Below, piece after piece: positions 17,320-26,244 of a stretch of DNA of 64,000 nt. Every line of letters starts with the position of its first letter. The stretch's first letter is position 1. The stretch comes from an uncultured Pseudomonadota bacterium (GTDB lineage: Bacteria > Myxococcota_A > UBA796 > GCA-2862545). The stretch spans positions 114,068 through 178,067 of the forward strand of contig CAJXTB010000014.1 of NCBI GenBank assembly GCA_913061235.1, given 5' to 3'. The notes under the pieces were generated by a model. The model did no database searches, was not told the origin of the DNA, and saw only the letters and a program-made list of their open reading frames with translations. Position numbers and translations under genes: made by a program.

Positions 17320-17562
17320 CTAGCCGACGTTCACACGGATGGTCTGAACGCGGGGCGCACCTGGGGGGGGAATGATCTCCACGACCATGCCATTTCCTGC
17401 ACGAAGGATGCGTATCTGGGCCCGTCCTAGGCCATGATGCATGCAGGCGGTGCGCGCGGCCAGTCGCAAGGACTCGGCCAGACGAGGGCCTACGGGCGAG
17501 CCATCCATCGCCCCATGGATCAGGGCTTCTAGCTCTTCTTCAAAGGAATAGGTCCGTCGCAT
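17320..17562 (-). CDS. Small conserved-looking hypothetical protein
   Basis: The product has 80 residues from ATG 17562 (MRRTYSFEEELEALIHG) or 86 from 17580. It has an acidic N-terminal helix, a middle with a Cys-Met-His-His segment (TACMHHGLG), and a C-terminal beta hairpin-like end (MVVEIIPPP...VQTIRVNVG). I do not recognise a family. A second copy of the 3' end with only silent changes exists at 16090-16120, which shows the reading frame has been under selection, and so supports this as a real gene. It is divergent from the glycan-binding protein gene and its start region overlaps that longer frame. Confidence 0.65.
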   Translation of the reverse strand: MRRTYSFEEELEALIHGAMDGSPVGPRLAESLRLAARTACMHHGLGRAQIRILRAGNGMVVEIIPPPGAPRVQTIRVNVG

Positions 17563-17617
17563 GCGTGTCCTCGTGGGCATTCGCAGCTATTGTACGCACG
17601 CCTTGCTGGAGTGCCCC

Positions 17618-18937
17618 ATGATTCCCCGCATCCTCACGCTGCTGCTCGTCCTGTCACCGCTCGCGGCGGCAGAAGAGACGTCATGGCAGCCGCTCCGCTC
17701 CCCATCTGCCCAGGCAACGACCTATCTGCAGACCAACTGGAACCGGTTCAGCGAGAACTACCATCCGACCTATGTGTTGGATGACAATCCGCGCACCGCT
17801 TGGGTCGAGGGAATGGACGGGAACGGTGAAGGGAGTGTGCTGACCCTGCCTCTGTCGACCGTGCCGAGTGCGCGGGCCGTTCGGGTTCGGATTCGCAATG
17901 GCTACCAGAAGTCTGCCGGATTGCTCACCGCCAATGCCGCTCCAGAACGGGTTCGATTGCGCGTATGGAGTGCTCGCGGAGGTATCTCCGGTGAGGTGGA
18001 GGTGACCCTGCTTCGTGAGATGGGCTGGCAAGAGGTGGTCATTCCACTCAACGGTGGGGGAGTCGGCCAGGTCGACCTGGAAGTGCTGAGTGTGCACGAA
18101 GGCTCGCGCTACCGGGACACCTGCATCAGTGATGTGATGGTGGACGTGGACAGCGACTCTCTGTACTCCGCACAAGCTGAGGCAGGACGGCTTCATCAGG
18201 CGAACACCTGGATTGCGGAGCGAGTGGCAGCGGCTCAGTATTTTGCGGGTCAGCCCGAAGACTACCCATTCGTGATGGGTTGGTATCCGTATGTGGATGA
18301 CACGGTAGATGCGGCAGTCGCCGAACAGCTCATCACGGCTGAGCGGGCACGGATGGAAGCCCTTCGGGCAAGCCCAATTCGGTACGATGTGGCCCACACC
18401 CGTCGTATGGAAGTGAGTGATGGAAGCCGGGAATTCGAGAACGTTTTCCAGCATTTTGTCCCAGAAAACCTGGCTTGGTTTGAGACGGAACGTGAGCAGA
18501 TCACCCACGAACAAGACTACGCCGAGTGGGAAGACGACGACCGGTTTCTAGTGCGCGAAGAGTGGCGGTCCAGCGAGCGTGTGGAGTGGGCGGATGAGAC
18601 CAAATCAACGCCGCGTCGGGTACACCTGAACGTGCGGTCGGTCGAGTTCGGTCGTGGCACCTACCGCTCGGACGTTCATTATTTGCTGACCTACAACGCC
18701 GCGGGTCGCGTGGGCACTGTGTACACCCATGACGTCGGCAATGACGAAATGGACCTCAGCGCAACCACCGAGTCGGTCTACCGCATCACCTACGACGGAA
18801 ACGGGACCATCTCCGGATGGACAAGGACTCGGCGTGTTGCGGGGGCGGACTACTACGCCATGCAGGCCGCTGATGACTGGAATACCGTGATTCCGAAGGT
18901 GGAATTCCATCGAGCCACTGCACGTGCGCAGCGGTAG
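17618..18937 (+). CDS. Secreted protein with NADase-type glycan-binding domain
   Basis: ATG 17618, six bases after GGAG, gives a 439-residue protein with a signal peptide (MIPRILTLLLVLSPLAAA). Residues ~25-170 match a jelly-roll module of the NADase-type glycan-binding/discoidin-like kind: YVLDDNPRTAWVEG, then VRIRNGYQKS and ERVRLRVWS. The remaining two thirds is novel to me, rich in Tyr, Trp and acidic residues, with a beta-rich end (VHYLLTYNAAGRVGTVYTHD). It is likely periplasmic or secreted and binds glycans. Its end overlaps the start of the cytochrome gene by 14 bases. Confidence 0.8.
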   Translation: MIPRILTLLLVLSPLAAAEETSWQPLRSPSAQATTYLQTNWNRFSENYHPTYVLDDNPRTAWVEGMDGNGEGSVLTLPLSTVPSARAVRVRIRNGYQKSAGLLTANAAPERVRLRVWSARGGISGEVEVTLLREMGWQEVVIPLNGGGVGQVDLEVLSVHEGSRYRDTCISDVMVDVDSDSLYSAQAEAGRLHQANTWIAERVAAAQYFAGQPEDYPFVMGWYPYVDDTVDAAVAEQLITAERARMEALRASPIRYDVAHTRRMEVSDGSREFENVFQHFVPENLAWFETEREQITHEQDYAEWEDDDRFLVREEWRSSERVEWADETKSTPRRVHLNVRSVEFGRGTYRSDVHYLLTYNAAGRVGTVYTHDVGNDEMDLSATTESVYRITYDGNGTISGWTRTRRVAGADYYAMQAADDWNTVIPKVEFHRATARAQR

Positions 18938-19970
18938 TCTTGCCGTTGGCCTCTGTGTTCTGGTGGCGACGGTAGCTGTGGCTACGGTGCCGATGGACCT
19001 TGGATTTTCGCGTGGCAGGGACTCGGTGGATGAGCCCTTTGTGTCCGCTCAGCGCTGTGGTGTCTGTCATGCTGAGCAGCTTGAGCAGTGGTCCGGCAGT
19101 CGGCACGCGGTGTCGCACAGCAACGCCCTGTACACCCAAGGCTACATTGATGAGCCGCTTACCTTCTGTGTGAACTGCCACAGCCCGCTTGCCGAACAAG
19201 TGGCGGAGGTGGTGGCGAATCGTCCGTGGTATCTGTCCCAGCGTCGTCGGCCAGACACCGTTGCCAACAGAGCGCCGGAGCCCATGGCAGACGAAGGCAT
19301 CACCTGTGTGGTGTGTCATCAGCGGCAGGGCGAGATTGTCAACGCCTCGGACTCTGGCACGTCACCTCACAAAATTCGCGTGGAACCAGACTTTGCCACG
19401 GGTTCCCTGTGCGGAAACTGCCACGAGTTTGAGATGTTTGCCGCGAGTGGGGAAGGCCTAAGGTTCACCGGTGAGCTGATGCAGGCCACGTTCACCGAGT
19501 GGCAGGCGTGGCAGGAAGCTGGCGGAAAAGAACAGTGCCAAGACTGCCATATGTCAGGCGGCTCGCACGAATTCCGGGGAGCTCATGACTTGGAGTGGCT
19601 GGCGGACAGCATTGACGTTCGCACTCGGCCGGGTCGGTTGCGCATTCGTTCGGTCGGCGTCGGACACAGGCTTCCAACCGGGGACCTGTTTCGGAACATG
19701 ACCGTCGAAGTGGACACCGGTGAGGGCTTTACAACGCTTCACCGCATGGGACGGACGTACCGGAGCGAGACACACGATGGGGATGTGGTGAAGGTTATCG
19801 CCAGCGATACGGCGCTTGAGCCCGGCGAGTGGCGGCAGGTCGAGCTCCCCGAAGGGCCCTTAGTTTGGCGCGTTCGCTACCACTATGGCTCACCCTTTGA
19901 CGAGGCGCGGGGACACTTATCGTCCGACGAACTCGTCACCGTCATCGCCCGTGGCCACCAACGGCGGTAG
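18924..19970 (+). CDS. Pentaheme c-type cytochrome
   Basis: A hydrophobic N-terminus (residues 5-24) acts as a Sec signal or anchor. Five CXXCH heme sites follow: CGVCH (45-49), CVNCH (82-86), CVVCH (128-132), CGNCH (163-167) and CQDCH (205-209). Nearby histidines could act as distal ligands. This heme layout resembles the cytochrome c554/multiheme family, in which electrons are passed through the periplasm. Residues ~220-348 are a beta-rich domain with no heme site. The start is GTG 18924, inside the previous gene's end, so translation is probably coupled to the glycan-binding protein. Its redox partner is not visible here. Confidence 0.9.
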   Translation: MRSGSLAVGLCVLVATVAVATVPMDLGFSRGRDSVDEPFVSAQRCGVCHAEQLEQWSGSRHAVSHSNALYTQGYIDEPLTFCVNCHSPLAEQVAEVVANRPWYLSQRRRPDTVANRAPEPMADEGITCVVCHQRQGEIVNASDSGTSPHKIRVEPDFATGSLCGNCHEFEMFAASGEGLRFTGELMQATFTEWQAWQEAGGKEQCQDCHMSGGSHEFRGAHDLEWLADSIDVRTRPGRLRIRSVGVGHRLPTGDLFRNMTVEVDTGEGFTTLHRMGRTYRSETHDGDVVKVIASDTALEPGEWRQVELPEGPLVWRVRYHYGSPFDEARGHLSSDELVTVIARGHQRR

Positions 19971-19991
19971 ACGTCCCGCGGAGGACGCATC

Positions 19992-20498
19992 ATGGTCAAG
20001 CGAGTGGGTATTGCAGGCGTGATTGGCGTGCTGTTGGTGGGTGGCATCCTGGTGGGAGCCTGGATGTCCCGACAAGGCGTTCCACAGCAACCGCAACAAC
20101 CGGCTCCCGCTACGGTCATGGAAGGAACTCCCGCACAAGCGCGTCCCAACCCATCCCCAGAGCCGACGGTAGGCGACCCCGCTCCGGTGCGGGACCCACA
20201 GATGGATGAGGCGAAGGTCAGTGCGTTTCTACGCATCACCGGCGATGCAGGTGCGACCCATCAGCGCGTTGCTGACGTCATAGCAGGCTCCGAATTTGAC
20301 GCGCGCAAGCGGGTTTTTGTGCATGCCGCTGTTCAAGACTACTTGGACAATCTGGCGACCTACCGCGACCAAGTCGCCGCCGGAGAGATGCAAGAGCGCG
20401 ACCTGGTGTTCAACGATGAAGAGGCGCGAGATGCGCTGGACGACACCCTGCGTCAGCGCCTACAAGACGACACGGACCGAGTGCTAGACGCTCTGTAA
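19992..20498 (+). CDS. Membrane-anchored hypothetical protein
   Basis: The protein has 168 residues, with one N-terminal membrane segment (residues 6-25). Next is a Pro/Gln/Ala-rich periplasmic linker (QPQQPAPATVMEGTPAQ) and then a helical, acidic domain (residues 75-168) with an amphipathic coiled-coil look (EARDALDDTLRQRLQDD). GGAGGA lies about 8 bases before the ATG, a good ribosome-binding site. No family is recognisable. It follows the cytochrome by 21 bp on the same strand and may belong to the same transcript. Confidence 0.8.
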   Translation: MVKRVGIAGVIGVLLVGGILVGAWMSRQGVPQQPQQPAPATVMEGTPAQARPNPSPEPTVGDPAPVRDPQMDEAKVSAFLRITGDAGATHQRVADVIAGSEFDARKRVFVHAAVQDYLDNLATYRDQVAAGEMQERDLVFNDEEARDALDDTLRQRLQDDTDRVLDAL

Positions 20499-20505
20499 GT
20501 GTCAG

Positions 20506-22065
20506 CTAGATACACTTCTCGATGAGGCCAGCGACACGCCACGCTCGGCAACGGGCGCGCAGTACTGTTGCGGCAAGTGCCATACGCTCCGGTCCGAGCG
20601 GCGGCATGTCGATATCTGCTTTGACGCCGCCGATGGGGCCTTCGCCAAGGCGGATCTCGAGCACGCGGGCGACGTCGTACAGGTCATGGTCGCCGTCTAG
20701 GAGGGGCAGGAGCAACCGGTCGACGTCATCAAGCTCAATCATGTTGTGGCGATTGCCAACCACGGGATGCTCGCCTTGTGCTGCGTATCGAACCAAGCGT
20801 TCAATGACCGGCGTTCCTTCGAGCTCTACGAGCGTTGGACCGGGCTCAACATCTGCGCGAACCACACCGAGCTTCGCCCAGTGGAAGAGCGCCTTGTGCA
20901 CGTCTTCGATGTCGCTGTCGCTGACGAACTCTGCGCCGACATGCTCACGAAGATGTTCTGCGAGCTGGTCGATAGTCACCGGCTGTGCGAGTCCTAGAGC
21001 GCGAAGAACTTCCTTGTACAACCGAGACTGAACCTCGACTTCAGGGCCATCAACGGTCTTGACCGTGACGGCCTCAGCGGTGTCCAGCTTCATGTCGTCC
21101 GGCAAGCTCAATCGAGCGGACCAGAAGGCGCCTGGAAACGGTGCCTGCGGAATGGAGACCTTGTGATGGTCTCGACAGACAACGACGTGTGAGAACGTAC
21201 GTCCGACAACCGAATCAAGCAGTGTGGCCCGTTCGACTCGGTCTACAACGCCGTCGATGAGCTGCCATGTTTCTTCTGGGCGTGTAGCAACGAAGTTGTC
21301 TTCGACGTCGACCTGGCCCATCCACGCAAGTCCGTGGGGTGCCAGATGTTCGGCAAACTCACGGTTCCAGATGGGATTCATGACCGGAGAGAGCTGGTCG
21401 TGAGCCATGTTGGACAGCTCACCAATCTTGCTGCGCATGTTCTGCGACTTCACCGCGATGGCCCACCATGAGTCGCCGCCAGCTTGGCTCTCGTCCAGCC
21501 ACTCCAGATAGTCCATGGCGTGCTCGGCCTGTTCGAAGGGGTCGGCAATGTGTGAGAAGCGCTCGAGCAGCATCTCGCGGAAGGCGCCCCACAGTCGCCA
21601 GCCGGGCAGGGCGTTGTAGCTGATGTGAGCCACGCCATTGTCGGACAAGCGTGACGCGAACAGGCCCAAGATGTGCTGCTGCACTTGCAGAGGAACCCAC
21701 GAGTACAGACCGTGCGCGATGATGTAGTCGTACGCCGGTCCGTCGATGGGAATGGCTCGAATGTCGCCCGCCATCAGCGTAATATTGGTCAGGCCCAGGT
21801 CGGCGATGATGCCCTGGCCAACGGCTATCGCTTCGGGGTTGAGGTCAACGCCAACGTACGTTCCCTTGGGATTGCGAGCGGCGATTGGAATGAGGTTGTC
21901 CCCAACAGCGCAGCCGAGCTCTAGTACGGTCGCCGTTGCGGTCTCGGGTGCGTCCAGGCCAAACCACGCGGCAGCGGTGCGCAGGCGGGAAGGGTGGGTG
22001 CAGTCGTGGGCATAGCGAGGGTAGCGATGGTTGCGCCATCGATCAGCGATAATGTCGGTCGTCAC
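20506..22065 (-). CDS. SAM-dependent methyltransferase with regulatory domain
   Basis: This is a 519-residue class I methyltransferase. Motif I is VLELGCAVGDNL (residues 47-58), followed by an acidic loop end (YVGVDLNPEAI) and motif IV-like YDYIIAHGLYSWVP. The N-terminal third is the catalytic Rossmann domain. The remainder matches a methyltransferase regulatory domain (PF10119 type) and a helical C-terminal part. The substrate is not evident; in related bacteria such proteins are uncharacterised. It begins at GTG 22065, two bases after the esterase stop, so it is downstream in one operon with that lipoprotein. Confidence 0.88.
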   Translation of the reverse strand: MTTDIIADRWRNHRYPRYAHDCTHPSRLRTAAAWFGLDAPETATATVLELGCAVGDNLIPIAARNPKGTYVGVDLNPEAIAVGQGIIADLGLTNITLMAGDIRAIPIDGPAYDYIIAHGLYSWVPLQVQQHILGLFASRLSDNGVAHISYNALPGWRLWGAFREMLLERFSHIADPFEQAEHAMDYLEWLDESQAGGDSWWAIAVKSQNMRSKIGELSNMAHDQLSPVMNPIWNREFAEHLAPHGLAWMGQVDVEDNFVATRPEETWQLIDGVVDRVERATLLDSVVGRTFSHVVVCRDHHKVSIPQAPFPGAFWSARLSLPDDMKLDTAEAVTVKTVDGPEVEVQSRLYKEVLRALGLAQPVTIDQLAEHLREHVGAEFVSDSDIEDVHKALFHWAKLGVVRADVEPGPTLVELEGTPVIERLVRYAAQGEHPVVGNRHNMIELDDVDRLLLPLLDGDHDLYDVARVLEIRLGEGPIGGVKADIDMPPLGPERMALAATVLRARCRAWRVAGLIEKCI

Positions 22066-22067
22066 GT

Positions 22068-22913
22068 TTATTTGCGCTCGCAGAAGTCTGGAAGTCCGGT
22101 CAGTTCACCTTCGGTGAACGGGGAGGCAACGCCAAAGCTGTGGGGAAACAGCCAGTTGCTCACCATGTCGCCAGCGGACTGGGGCAGGGTGTGCCCAAGG
22201 TCGTGGTTGCAGCTGATAACGAGGTGCTCGTCTTCCATGAGCTCGGCTTGCAGGTCTAATGTGGTGACCTCAAACTCGACCTCAAACAAGCCCGCCTGGC
22301 CCCAGGTGTCGCCTGAACCGCCCCAAGACAGCAACACGGGAATGTCCCATTCAAGACGGTTGTACTCAACAATTGGCTCGGTTCCACCACTGAACATCAG
22401 CACGGATGCGAGTACATCGCTGCGATTCATGGTGAGGAACGTCGTCCACAATCCGCCACCGCTAAAACCGGTACTGTAGATGCGAGACAGGTCTACGTCG
22501 AAGTCTCGGTACAGGCAGCTTCGCAGGTCGTCGAACATCGCCAAGTCGTCTTCGCCGCCGTTGAGAAAGCCCCACTCAAGTGGGTTTTCATCTAGGGACT
22601 GGGGGACGACGATGATGGCGTTCTGCTCATCGGACATTGCCCGCGCACCGAGGACTCGGGGCAGAATCGTGCCGGGGTCGCCAACGCCGTACCACATGAA
22701 CAAGACAGGTTGGTCCGGAGCAATTTGGCTGGGCATGTAGACGAAGACTTCGCGCTCACGACCGTTCGACTCGAAGGTGTACCTGCCGTCGCTGTCGATA
22801 GCCGGACAGGTACCCGAGGGTGCTTGTGGAAGTGGAGGCGGGGTAACGTTCGCCGCCTCCGGTTCGGGCTCAACGCACGCGGCGAGAAGGGCAAGTACAG
22901 CAATGTGGCGCAT
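22068..22913 (-). CDS. Alpha/beta-hydrolase-fold lipoprotein (LpqC/PHB-esterase-like)
   Basis: ATG 22913 gives MRHIAVLALLAAC, a lipoprotein signal, and a 281-residue product. The nucleophile elbow is GFSGGG (Ser of the alpha/beta-hydrolase fold). A likely acidic residue is in GGSGDTWG and the catalytic His in CNHDLGHTLP near the C-terminus. The overall layout, with a beta strand EVFVYMPS followed by VLFMWYGVG, resembles poly(3-hydroxybutyrate) depolymerase-like esterases (LpqC family). It is expected in the periplasm or at the outer membrane, acting on ester bonds. It overlaps nothing and leads a two-gene unit with the methyltransferase. Confidence 0.82.
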   Translation of the reverse strand: MRHIAVLALLAACVEPEPEAANVTPPPLPQAPSGTCPAIDSDGRYTFESNGREREVFVYMPSQIAPDQPVLFMWYGVGDPGTILPRVLGARAMSDEQNAIIVVPQSLDENPLEWGFLNGGEDDLAMFDDLRSCLYRDFDVDLSRIYSTGFSGGGLWTTFLTMNRSDVLASVLMFSGGTEPIVEYNRLEWDIPVLLSWGGSGDTWGQAGLFEVEFEVTTLDLQAELMEDEHLVISCNHDLGHTLPQSAGDMVSNWLFPHSFGVASPFTEGELTGLPDFCERK

Positions 22914-23049
22914 GGATCCGTCCAATCAGACGGCGAGGGTATCGCATTTGAACCCGACGAGGGCAATCTTGGCAACGGCGCTGCTCCCAGAGGGCGCCGT
23001 ATTCCTTGCGGACAGGCGCCAAGCGACTCTCGGCCGTTACCACCGCCCC

Positions 23050-25965
23050 TTACGGAGTAGGCGTAGGCATGTTTGGACCTACGCTGCTGCCGAGGAATGC
23101 GGTGAAGGCGCCGCCATAGGCCATGGACCCAGTATTGTTCAGTGTGCCTGTTGCAGTGACGTCGAGGTCGTTGAGTACGATGGACCCGTTGTTGCTGTGG
23201 TTGAGTAGTCCGCTGATTTCGAGGTCACCTGCCACATAGAGGCTGCTGCCGGCGTAGATCGTGGAGAAGGTGACGCCAGCTGCGTTGGTGATGGTGAGGT
23301 CGTCAAAGTACGCGTCGCCGGCGCCGCCCCTGGCCAAAGATACGTTCTGTGGGCTGATGCCATCCAGGATGACGGCCGTGCCGTGGCAGCGGAACGGGTT
23401 CTGCGTGGAGGTGGCCGCAGTCAGGTCCCCGCGTGCCCGGATGACGCCGTGCGTGAACTTGGTCATCGAGGTGGAGCCCTTGAACAGCGCGGTCCCGTTG
23501 AAGGTGATGTCATCCGCGGCATGTGTCAGCTGAAGACCGTCGCTGGGGGCGTTGATGTACTGCTCGTAGTCGGCGTTGAGCACCACCGCGTGCCCGTTCG
23601 GGGTCAGACTGCCGTTCTGGTCCATGTAGACGTCCGGCACGGTGTGGGTCCACGGTGCGTCGAGCGTGATGTTCCCCGAGATGAGTGTGGTGTTGACGTT
23701 GTAGTTGGGGCTGGGCCGCGGAACGGCGGTCAGGACCTGGACTTCGTCTGCGGTCAGGGTGGTACCTGTCGCCACGTCCATTGTGGTCTCTAGGGTGACG
23801 TCGCCTGCGGTGAGCGCGCTGGTGTCGGCCATCTCTAGCGCCTGTTTGGCGGTGAGCCGTCCGACGATGTCCAGGGTCGTGGTGCCGTTGAGCGTCAGCT
23901 CACCGTTCGCGATGAAGGTGCCTGGAGCGCTGAAGGCCGCGTTGCCGCTGAGGGTGGTCAGTCCGAGGACCTCGGTCCGGATAATCGTCGATGATGTGAG
24001 TGAGGAGCCATCCGCGATGGTCAGGTCTCCCCCAACATACAGCTGACCGCTGGCAACGACCGAGGAGAAGGTGACTCCGGCGGGGTTGGTGATGGTGAGA
24101 TCGTGAAAACGCGCTTCGCCTGAGGCCGCCCTGTGCAAGGACACCGTCTGTGGGTTGGTGCCATCCAAGATGACCGCCGTGCCGGTGGAGCGGAACGGGT
24201 TCCGTGTTGAGGAGGCGCCTGTGAGGTCCCCGCGTACCCGGAGGATGCCTGCGGTGAAGTTGTTCATCGTCGAGGAGCCCTGGAAGAGCGCATCTCCCTC
24301 AACGGTGACCATCGACAAGGCGTCCGTCATGCCCAGGCCCTGGCCGGAGCCACCATAATACTGGGCGAGGTCTCCCTGTAGGTCCAAGGTGCGGCCGGCG
24401 ACGTTTAGGCGGTCACCGGACAGGAGCGTCGTGTCACCCTCCGCGCGTGTGTAGCCAGACAACGTCGTGATTCCTCGAACTTGGAGGTTCGGAACCACGC
24501 CGCGCAGGTTGGAGGTGCCCGGTAGAATCAAGGTGCCCGAACCTGAGATGAGTCCCGCAGTGACATCGCCGTTCGCAGTCACGGTGTACCCATCGGTCGA
24601 CAGCTCGGAGCTCGAGTCAATCCATAGGCCCGCGACTTCTACGTTCCCTGTCAGAGTGGGCTGATTGGGCAGGCTTCCGCACACAAAGACATCGTCTGTG
24701 TTGGCGGGGATGCCGGAAGGGGACCAGTTCGCGCCATTTGACCAGTCGCTGGAGGCGGTGCCGGTCCAGGTCTTACCGAAGGAGATTCCGGTGTTGCAGT
24801 CCGAGACCAACAGAACGTCGCTACCGGGCTGTCCAGAGGTGTCCCAGGCAGTGATGCGGATGCTCTGGGTGCCGTTGGGCACGGTGAGCGAAGCGGAGAA
24901 GGATGATGTGGCGAAGGCAATGTCGGACTCGACGCCGTCGTCAAAGCGCACGGTGACGCGGTCAATGCCGTAGTCGTCTGACAGGGTGCCGGTGATGGTA
25001 ATGGTGCTGCCGTCGACATCTACGCCGTGAGATGGGGAGGTAATGACCACCACAGGTGCTGCGTCTCCGTACGGATTGAGCACCACATCTTCTAGGATGG
25101 TTCCCCGCGGAATGTACGTCCCGTCTGCGACAACAACGTTCATTCCAATGCGGGCTCCTGACCGGATGGTCACGTCTTCGCCAACATCAGCGCCCGCAGC
25201 AACGACAACGTCTCTGCCAATGCGCGTATTGTCGCCAACGTCGGCGCCGGCCTCAACGATGGCGTTCTTGCGCAGGCGAACATTCTCCCCAATGACAACG
25301 CCGTTACTGACCATATTTCCGACCAACGTGCCGTCTTCGATCTCGACCTCGGGCCCGATGGTTGTTCTCTCGCCGACGTTGGCACCGATCCCCACATACG
25401 CACTCCGGGCAATGACAACGGAGCCGCCGATGACTGCATCAGAGCCAATCTCAGCCAGGTTGCCCACTGTGACATTCGGCCCGGTGAAGCGCGTTCGGTC
25501 CCCAACGGAAGCGGCGTAACCAAGGACCAAGGTGCCGAAAGTAGCCTCAACGTCTTCGCCTACGGTTGTGGCGCGGCCCAGCTGGCTGTCCGTCCCAATG
25601 ATGGAGCGATTGCCAATGAACGAACTTCGACCGGCGACACTCAGGTCGTCCAAAGTGGCGTCATCTCCCAGGTGACTGCGAGGAGCCAACAGCGCGTCTG
25701 CGCCGAGGACCGCATCCGTGCCAACGCTCGCGCTTGCCGAGACGATTGCCCCGGGGTGAAGAGTGGCTCCCGCCCCAACATTGGCTGTGCTGTGCACGCA
25801 ACTCTCGGCTCCGGGGACGAGATCGAGATCCAAGTCGACCCACTCGCATCCGCAGTACCCTGGGTCATCCTTGTCCGGGTCTGTTGGGCAATTATCCACG
25901 GCGGATGCGACCCCTGGTGCGAGCATGCACAAGGTCATAAGAAGGCTATTACGCATGTTTTCCAT
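23050..25965 (-). CDS. Secreted left-handed beta-helix/Ig-like/repeat fusion protein
   Basis: The signal peptide (MTLCMLAPGVASA) is followed by a Cys/Asp segment like thrombospondin-3 loops (DNCPTDPDKDDPGYCGC). Residues ~55-300 are hexapeptide repeats (VGAGATL, IGTDSQLG, VGDNTRIG, VGEDVTI), the pattern of a left-handed beta-helix. An Ig-like module (VVVITSPSHGVDVDGSTI) follows at about 305-385. The C-terminal half is beta-rich repeats, including two closely similar ~95-residue modules, one ending ...VGGDLTI, the other ...VAGDLEI. Both hold a CHGTAVILDG/STGTAVILDG strand and DLTITN-AGVTFS. Export and size suggest an adhesin or cell-surface scaffold. Trimeric assembly is possible but unproven. 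Confidence 0.88.
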   Translation of the reverse strand: MENMRNSLLMTLCMLAPGVASAVDNCPTDPDKDDPGYCGCEWVDLDLDLVPGAESCVHSTANVGAGATLHPGAIVSASASVGTDAVLGADALLAPRSHLGDDATLDDLSVAGRSSFIGNRSIIGTDSQLGRATTVGEDVEATFGTLVLGYAASVGDRTRFTGPNVTVGNLAEIGSDAVIGGSVVIARSAYVGIGANVGERTTIGPEVEIEDGTLVGNMVSNGVVIGENVRLRKNAIVEAGADVGDNTRIGRDVVVAAGADVGEDVTIRSGARIGMNVVVADGTYIPRGTILEDVVLNPYGDAAPVVVITSPSHGVDVDGSTITITGTLSDDYGIDRVTVRFDDGVESDIAFATSSFSASLTVPNGTQSIRITAWDTSGQPGSDVLLVSDCNTGISFGKTWTGTASSDWSNGANWSPSGIPANTDDVFVCGSLPNQPTLTGNVEVAGLWIDSSSELSTDGYTVTANGDVTAGLISGSGTLILPGTSNLRGVVPNLQVRGITTLSGYTRAEGDTTLLSGDRLNVAGRTLDLQGDLAQYYGGSGQGLGMTDALSMVTVEGDALFQGSSTMNNFTAGILRVRGDLTGASSTRNPFRSTGTAVILDGTNPQTVSLHRAASGEARFHDLTITNPAGVTFSSVVASGQLYVGGDLTIADGSSLTSSTIIRTEVLGLTTLSGNAAFSAPGTFIANGELTLNGTTTLDIVGRLTAKQALEMADTSALTAGDVTLETTMDVATGTTLTADEVQVLTAVPRPSPNYNVNTTLISGNITLDAPWTHTVPDVYMDQNGSLTPNGHAVVLNADYEQYINAPSDGLQLTHAADDITFNGTALFKGSTSMTKFTHGVIRARGDLTAATSTQNPFRCHGTAVILDGISPQNVSLARGGAGDAYFDDLTITNAAGVTFSTIYAGSSLYVAGDLEISGLLNHSNNGSIVLNDLDVTATGTLNNTGSMAYGGAFTAFLGSSVGPNMPTPTP

Positions 25966-26244
25966 GACGAGAAGCCACCCGCTGACTCCCTAAATAGGAA
26001 CCACACAGTGCCGACCACCCCGATGTCACGTTCTATCACGAACAAGGTACCCAGACATGCCATATCAGCCGTTCAGTGGATATATTGGTCGCCTGTTTGG
26101 GGCAGAGGTGGCGTTTGCTTATGTCTATGCCGAAACGCCGTGTTGAGACGGGTGGCCAAGAATTCTCGGATGGCGATTGTGCCTCGAGACTCCCGAGCAA
26201 TACCAGGTATTTACTGCCTCAACTCGATAGACTGATTGGGTTGA
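25966..26244. other. Non-coding spacer
   Basis: The 279 bp upstream of the beta-helix fusion gene and downstream of the DUF2270 gene is richer in A/T than its neighbours. It should hold the fusion gene's promoter and the other gene's terminator. I see no convincing hairpin, sigma-70 pair or small gene in it. Confidence 0.5.
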
